From positions 1-54,647 of the forward strand of contig SVEQ01000017.1 of the NCBI GenBank assembly GCA_015057325.1: 54,647 nt of DNA. Reading direction: 5' to 3'. The first letter of the stretch is position 1. Each line of letters opens with the position of its first letter. The DNA comes from Lachnospiraceae bacterium. GTDB taxonomy: Bacteria > Bacillota > Clostridia > Lachnospirales > Lachnospiraceae. Both the position numbers and the translations under genes were made by a program. Below the pieces are notes generated by a model, which was not told the origin of the DNA, searched no databases, and saw only the letters and a program-made list of their open reading frames with translations. Positions 54,364 through 54,647 of the stretch are shown one piece after another.

Positions 54364-54558
54364 ATGCAGATATCAAGCAGATTTACGGTTGCACTTCATA
54401 TTTTTACATGCGTGGATACGTTTAAAGATGAACACAAGGTAACGAGCGATTTTCTTGCATCCAGTATTAATACCAATCCTGTCATTATCAGAAAGATACT
54501 TACTCAGCTTAAGAATGCAGGAACTGCTGGCAAAAGAAGCTTAACAATGAGACTCTGA
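54364..54558 (+). pseudogene. truncated Rrf2-family transcriptional regulator
   Basis: 64 residues. MQISSRFTVALHIFTCVDTF and VTSDFLASSINTNPVIIRKI match the Rrf2 winged-helix N-terminal half. After QLKNAG the family sequence stops and an unrelated tail (TAGKRSLTMRL) ends within a terminator. Intact members have about 130-150 residues with a C-terminal dimer/cluster region, missing here. Upstream tggagag is a usable ribosome site. Likely disrupted by a deletion near 54525. Confidence 0.7.
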
Positions 54559-54582
54559 GGTGTTTACTTCAGAGTCTTTTTT
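54550..54582 (+). terminator. terminator after the Rrf2 remnant
   Basis: Stem agactctgagg (54550-54560) with cttcagagtct (54567-54577), then T run. The remnant's stop codon lies inside the left arm. Confidence 0.82.
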
Positions 54583-54597
54583 AGAAGGATGTGGAAT

Positions 54598-54647
54598 ATG
54601 GAAACTAAGGCTAAAAAATCAACACAGGAAGAACGTCTTGATTATCT
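54598..54647 (+). CDS. start of an unidentified gene, cut by the window edge
   Basis: An ATG with agaagga eight bases upstream opens a frame METKAKKSTQEERLDYL that continues past the window. Too short to identify. Confidence 0.5.
   Translation, partial: METKAKKSTQEERLDY

Overview
The window looks like chromosomal DNA of an anaerobic, low-to-mid GC Gram-positive of the Clostridia, most likely a Lachnospiraceae member related to Butyrivibrio or Roseburia. This is inferred from gene content (anaerobic class III ribonucleotide reductase, a FeoA-FeoB fusion, YolD-like and CarD-like small proteins, many c-di-GMP proteins), strong AGGAGG-type ribosome sites and gene style. The species is not proven.

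Layout. 1-3786: core metabolism (dapB, a GDSL esterase on the other strand, glutamine-dependent nadE), with a 140-bp palindromic element at 1610-1749. 3935-8099: a three-gene ABC export operon (ATPase, membrane-anchored accessory protein, FtsX/MacB permease) with Ser/Asp-rich inserts. 8181-9308: an EF-hand-type protein on the minus strand. 9481-27259: a c-di-GMP-rich region with two HD-GYP phosphodiesterases around a giant Reg_prop hybrid histidine kinase, then feoAB, a GGDEF cyclase, a DUF342/FapA protein, a Y-family polymerase with a YolD-like partner, a c-di-GMP-I riboswitch, an unidentified structured RNA, a secreted cell-wall amidase and a PilZ protein. 27494-30345: purB and citrate synthase. 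30360-36410: a two-component system divergent from a MacA/MacB-like export operon. 36465-40591: transglutaminase-like protein, second amidase, polysaccharide deacetylase and a GH13 enzyme. 40633-46329: CarD-like protein, dut, nrdG, nrdD, a trigger-factor-like lipoprotein and greA. 46470-48074: lysS.

From about 48200 the character changes. Small degenerate reading frames precede a 1770-residue surface protein of visibly higher GC. Then come a serine recombinase with its middle missing, a truncated Rrf2 regulator and the start of another gene. This looks like an acquired and decaying accessory segment next to lysS.

How the genes fit together: the central region carries synthesis (GGDEF), degradation (two HD-GYP), protein sensing (PilZ) and RNA sensing (riboswitch) of c-di-GMP within 18 kb, next to cell-wall and surface functions. 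The riboswitch leader shows a 10-bp pairing that competes with its own terminator, and it is followed by a second structured, terminator-ended RNA that I cannot name. Those two RNAs, the duplicated unknown domain on the second HD-GYP protein and the mosaic surface-protein island are the most promising leads.
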